In this document: positions 61,753-64,000 of the stretch, in pieces
How positions within the stretch are numbered: the stretch's first letter is position 1
Layout of the letters: every line of letters starts with the position of its first letter
Origin: Streptomyces cathayae
GTDB lineage: Bacteria; Actinomycetota; Actinomycetes; Streptomycetales; Streptomycetaceae
Assembly: GCF_029760955.1 (NCBI RefSeq)
Contig: NZ_CP121682.1
Span: 4,588,001-4,652,000, forward strand
Reading direction: 5' to 3'
DNA length: 64,000 nt
Notes under the pieces: model-generated
The model's database searches: none
Told to the model about the DNA's origin: nothing
Seen by the model: the letters and a program-made list of their open reading frames with translations, nothing else
Made by a program: the position numbers and the translations under genes

Positions 61753-62625
61753 CTATGTCCGATTCGGGTGATCGGCTTCGCGTGCCGCTCCTACTATGCC
61801 GTACCAGGCGCCTTCCACGCGACGATACAAGTCGGCTCCTCCGAGTACGCGGATGACCAAGCAGCCTTTGTAGGCCTCTGCGGTGTTCTTTCGGTTCGTC
61901 TTCGGGTTGTGCCGCTTGATGGTCGCCTTCTGGAAGTCGGCAGCGTCCACGCCTGCGAGGTCGGCCCAGAACGCTTCTGCCGTTGTCGTGTCCGCCGACT
62001 CATGGATGCTCACCCGGAAGCGCAGGCGCTCGCGCTCCACGCCCAGTACGTCGAGCCAGCGCAGGTAGAAGCGGATGACGTTCGGATCGCTGTTGACGAA
62101 CTGCAGTCTCTCGCAGCGTCGGTACGGCTTGTCCTTGGTGCCCTCTGCCCAGTAAAGGGCGACGCCGGCCAGAAGCACCTCCCGGTCGCTCATGTCGCCG
62201 ATCTCTGCCATGGCTGTGGCTTTGGTCTGCTGTCGTTCCTCCTCGCGCACTCGCAGTTTCGCCTCCCAGCCTCGCCGTGCGATCGCCGCCGCCTCTTCGG
62301 AGCTCCGCTTGCGCTCCGGCTTCGGCAGGTCCCGTACCCACAGTGAGATCGAACCCTTGGAGCAGCCCAGCTCCACCTGGATCCGGTCGTACGTCCAGCC
62401 CTGGAGTCGGAGCTCCCTCGCCTTGGCCCGTAGGTCGTCCTTCGCGTTCGGGCGCTTCGTCCACTCCGGGGGCGGCTCGCCCTCCAGGAGGCGGTTGAGG
62501 ATGTCGTTGTTGTCGACGTGGAGTCGGTCGCGGATCTGGCGTCGGCTCAGTCCCGCCCGCCGCAGCGCCACCGCCTGCTCCCGCAGTCCCTCGAAGTCGG
62601 CGTACTTGCCCGGTGCATGTGTCAT
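61753..62625 (-). CDS. HTH plus LAGLIDADG-like protein adjoining tRNA-Gln
   Basis: A 290-residue protein. Two homeodomain-like HTH segments occur: LSRRQIRDRLHVDNNDILNRLL (about 26-47) and TYDRIQVELGCSKGSISLWVRDL (about 78-100). A linker rich in Arg/Lys/Glu is followed by LLAGVALYWAEG (151-162), which matches a LAGLIDADG helix with its acidic residue at Glu161, and FVNSDPNVIRFYLRWL, the usual strand-helix after it. Only one such motif is clear, so the protein may act as a dimer. Homing endonucleases and WhiA share this fold. Codon use is visibly less GC-biased than neighbours (TCT, CTT, CGT codons). Its stop is 11 bp from the tRNA. ATG at 62625 fits GGACGG best. Confidence 0.72.
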   Translation of the reverse strand: MTHAPGKYADFEGLREQAVALRRAGLSRRQIRDRLHVDNNDILNRLLEGEPPPEWTKRPNAKDDLRAKARELRLQGWTYDRIQVELGCSKGSISLWVRDLPKPERKRSSEEAAAIARRGWEAKLRVREEERQQTKATAMAEIGDMSDREVLLAGVALYWAEGTKDKPYRRCERLQFVNSDPNVIRFYLRWLDVLGVERERLRFRVSIHESADTTTAEAFWADLAGVDAADFQKATIKRHNPKTNRKNTAEAYKGCLVIRVLGGADLYRRVEGAWYGIVGAAREADHPNRT

Positions 62626-62793
62626 ACGCATACCGTCCGGGCGGAATGCGGGCTTCCGGGATCGAACGGTGTGCGATTCAGCAGTTCGAGTGATTTCGGC
62701 CCGTATCGCATCCGAACGGTCACGGATCGTGAGGGAGTGCGGTCGGGGAAACTGCCCGGAAAACCGGCACCTCGCGCCCGTAGGCTGGAGGGC

Positions 62794-64000
62794 ATGACCA
62801 CGACGGGGGAAGACCACGGGGCGGCCGGCGGAGGGCCGTGGTGGTGGGGAAGGCGGCGGAGTGCCGCGCTGGATGTGAGCCTTGCGGCGGTGTCCGCGCT
62901 GGAGTGCGGGCTGGAGGGGATCCCGTTCGCGCGGGACGCGGGGATCCCGGTGGCCGCGGGGGTGCTCTTCGGGCTGCTGGTGGGTTCCGTGCTGGTGGTG
63001 CGGCGGCACTGGCCGATCGCCGTGGTGCTGGTGGTGATCGCCGTCACGCCGGCCCAGATGGGCTTTCTGATGGGGCTGGTCGGCCTGTACACGCTGGCCG
63101 CGTCGGAGTTGCCGCGCCGGATCATCGGGTCGCTGGCGGGGATGTCGCTGGTGGGGACGCTCATCGTGACGTTCGTGCGGGTGCAGCAGGACATGGCGCG
63201 CGGGGAGCTGACCCTGGGGGACTGGTTCGTTCCGTTCGCGTCGATCACGACGTCGCTGGGGCTGACCGCGCCGCCGGTGCTGCTGGGGCTGTACGTGGGG
63301 GCGCGGCGGCGGTTGATGGAGAGCCTGCGGGAGCGGGCGGACAGTCTGGAGCGGGAGCTCCAGTTGTTGGCGGAGCGGGCCGAGGAGCGGGCCGAGTGGG
63401 CGCGTGACGAGGAGCGGAGGCGGATCGCGCGGGAGATGCATGACGTGGTCGCGCACCGGGTGAGTCTGATGGTGGTGCATGCGGCGGCGTTGCAGGCGGT
63501 GGCGCGGAAGGATCCGGAGAAGGCGGTGAAGAACGCCGCGCTGGTGGGGGACATGGGCCGGCAGGCGTTGACGGAGTTGCGGGAGATGCTCGGGGTGCTG
63601 CGGTCCGGCGGGAGCGGCGGGGGCCGGGGCGCGGGGGATGCGGTGCCGTTGGTGGCGGTGGGTGTGGCGGCGGCCGCGGCCGCGTCGCGGGCGGTGGACG
63701 AGGCGCGGGGTGCGGGGGGTGAAGGGCCGAGGCTGGTGGAGATCGGCGAGTTGGTGGAGCAGTCGGCGGCTGCGGGGGTGGTGGTGGATCTGTCGGTGGA
63801 GGGCGAGGGCCGGCCGTATGCGGGGGAGGTGGAGTCGACGGCGTACCGGGTGGTGCAGGAGGCGTTGACGAACGTCCACAAGCACGCGCCGGGGGCGAAG
63901 ACGTATGTGCGGCTCGCGCATCGGGTGGCGGAGATCGCGATGCAGGTGGAGAACGAGCCGCCGCCGGAGGCGGGGGCGTCGGCGCGGTTGCCGTCGGGTG
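62794..64000 (+). CDS. sensor histidine kinase, HisKA_3 type (partial)
   Basis: The gene runs off the window; about 402 residues are visible. Five or six membrane helices (for example GVLFGLLVGSVLVV, WPIAVVLVVIAVTPAQMGFLMGLVGLYTL, LAGMSLVGTLIVTFV, VPFASITTSLGLTAPPVLLGLYVG) are followed by a coiled helix. The dimerisation/phosphoacceptor motif RDEERRRIAREMHDVVAHRVSLMVVHAAALQ has the His within REMHDVVAHR. A Gly-rich linker and the start of the ATPase domain (YRVVQEALTNVHKHAPGA, an N-box) follow. It belongs to the DesK/NarL kinase group, and a LuxR-type partner is expected just beyond the window. TAGGCT lies 7 nt before the ATG. Confidence 0.92.
   Translation, partial: MTTTGEDHGAAGGGPWWWGRRRSAALDVSLAAVSALECGLEGIPFARDAGIPVAAGVLFGLLVGSVLVVRRHWPIAVVLVVIAVTPAQMGFLMGLVGLYTLAASELPRRIIGSLAGMSLVGTLIVTFVRVQQDMARGELTLGDWFVPFASITTSLGLTAPPVLLGLYVGARRRLMESLRERADSLERELQLLAERAEERAEWARDEERRRIAREMHDVVAHRVSLMVVHAAALQAVARKDPEKAVKNAALVGDMGRQALTELREMLGVLRSGGSGGGRGAGDAVPLVAVGVAAAAAASRAVDEARGAGGEGPRLVEIGELVEQSAAAGVVVDLSVEGEGRPYAGEVESTAYRVVQEALTNVHKHAPGAKTYVRLAHRVAEIAMQVENEPPPEAGASARLPSG

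Noticed and set aside
62622..63881. 419-aa open frame opposite the histidine kinase
   Set aside because: Ser/Arg/Pro-rich shadow; the rightward frame has the HisKA_3 motif and membrane helices.

Overview
The window is a stretch of high-GC actinobacterial chromosome and is almost certainly from a Streptomyces. The evidence is strong G/C bias at third codon positions, a SsgA-like sporulation protein, a SepX-type division protein, a galTEK operon of Streptomyces type, a Pmt mannosyltransferase, and a gene order (moaC ... sepX ... ssgE-PBP-PBP ... pmt ... tatD-rsmA-ispE ... galTEK ... ppc-pth-rplY-prs-glmU) that I recall as the core block around SCO3120-SCO3180 of S. coelicolor. No database search was run, so names rest on motifs read directly and on remembered family features.

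Layout. Positions 1-3.9 kb hold a MoeA/gephyrin-like gene (partial), moaC, mog, a RimJ-like acetyltransferase and the septation protein SepX/GlpR. tRNA-Ala(CGC) follows at 3.96 kb. Positions 4-12 kb are accessory: a DUF1330 protein, a 2-hydroxyacid dehydrogenase, a short GntR regulator with three unknown small genes, two acetyltransferase/DNA-repair genes, and a MocR-cupin pair. Positions 11.3-14.8 kb hold a MerR regulator facing a Baeyer-Villiger-type monooxygenase and SDR operon. A tricorn protease faces a TetR-MMPL efflux operon (15-21.6 kb). Positions 22-30 kb carry ssgE next to two paralogous penicillin-binding proteins and an S41 lipoprotein. Positions 31-37 kb are housekeeping: pmt, rsmI, tatD, rsmA, ispE. 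The rpf gene that often lies between tatD and rsmA is absent. Positions 38-44 kb hold an ABC-F protein and two paralogous membrane-anchored beta-propeller proteins with Pro/Gly/Tyr-rich tails. The galTEK operon (45-48.3 kb) is flanked by two unusual LuxR-type response regulators that lack neighbouring kinases. Positions 50-53.6 kb hold MarR, a trans-aconitate-type methyltransferase, a RelE/Phd toxin-antitoxin pair and a desaturase-TetR operon. Positions 54-61.5 kb are central metabolism and translation: ppc, pth, rplY, prs, glmU. The window closes with tRNA-Gln(TTG), an HTH plus LAGLIDADG-like protein abutting it, and a partial DesK/NarL-type histidine kinase.

Functional themes. Cell division and envelope genes are numerous: Glp/SepX, SsgE, two PBPs, Pmt, GlmU for UDP-GlcNAc, GalE/GalT/GalK for UDP-sugars. 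Several regulators sit beside readable operator candidates; the clearest are the double site at the TetR-MMPL promoter and the tandem site upstream of the desaturase. At least fourteen genes have a TANNNT hexamer 6-8 nt before the start codon, a pattern expected for leaderless transcription. Many gene ends carry large, almost perfect hairpins.

The least explained items are the HTH-LAGLIDADG gene beside tRNA-Gln, the GntR-centred divergent module, the twin beta-propeller proteins, the pseudo-receiver regulator upstream of galT, and 9-bp-period repeats recurring at several gene ends.
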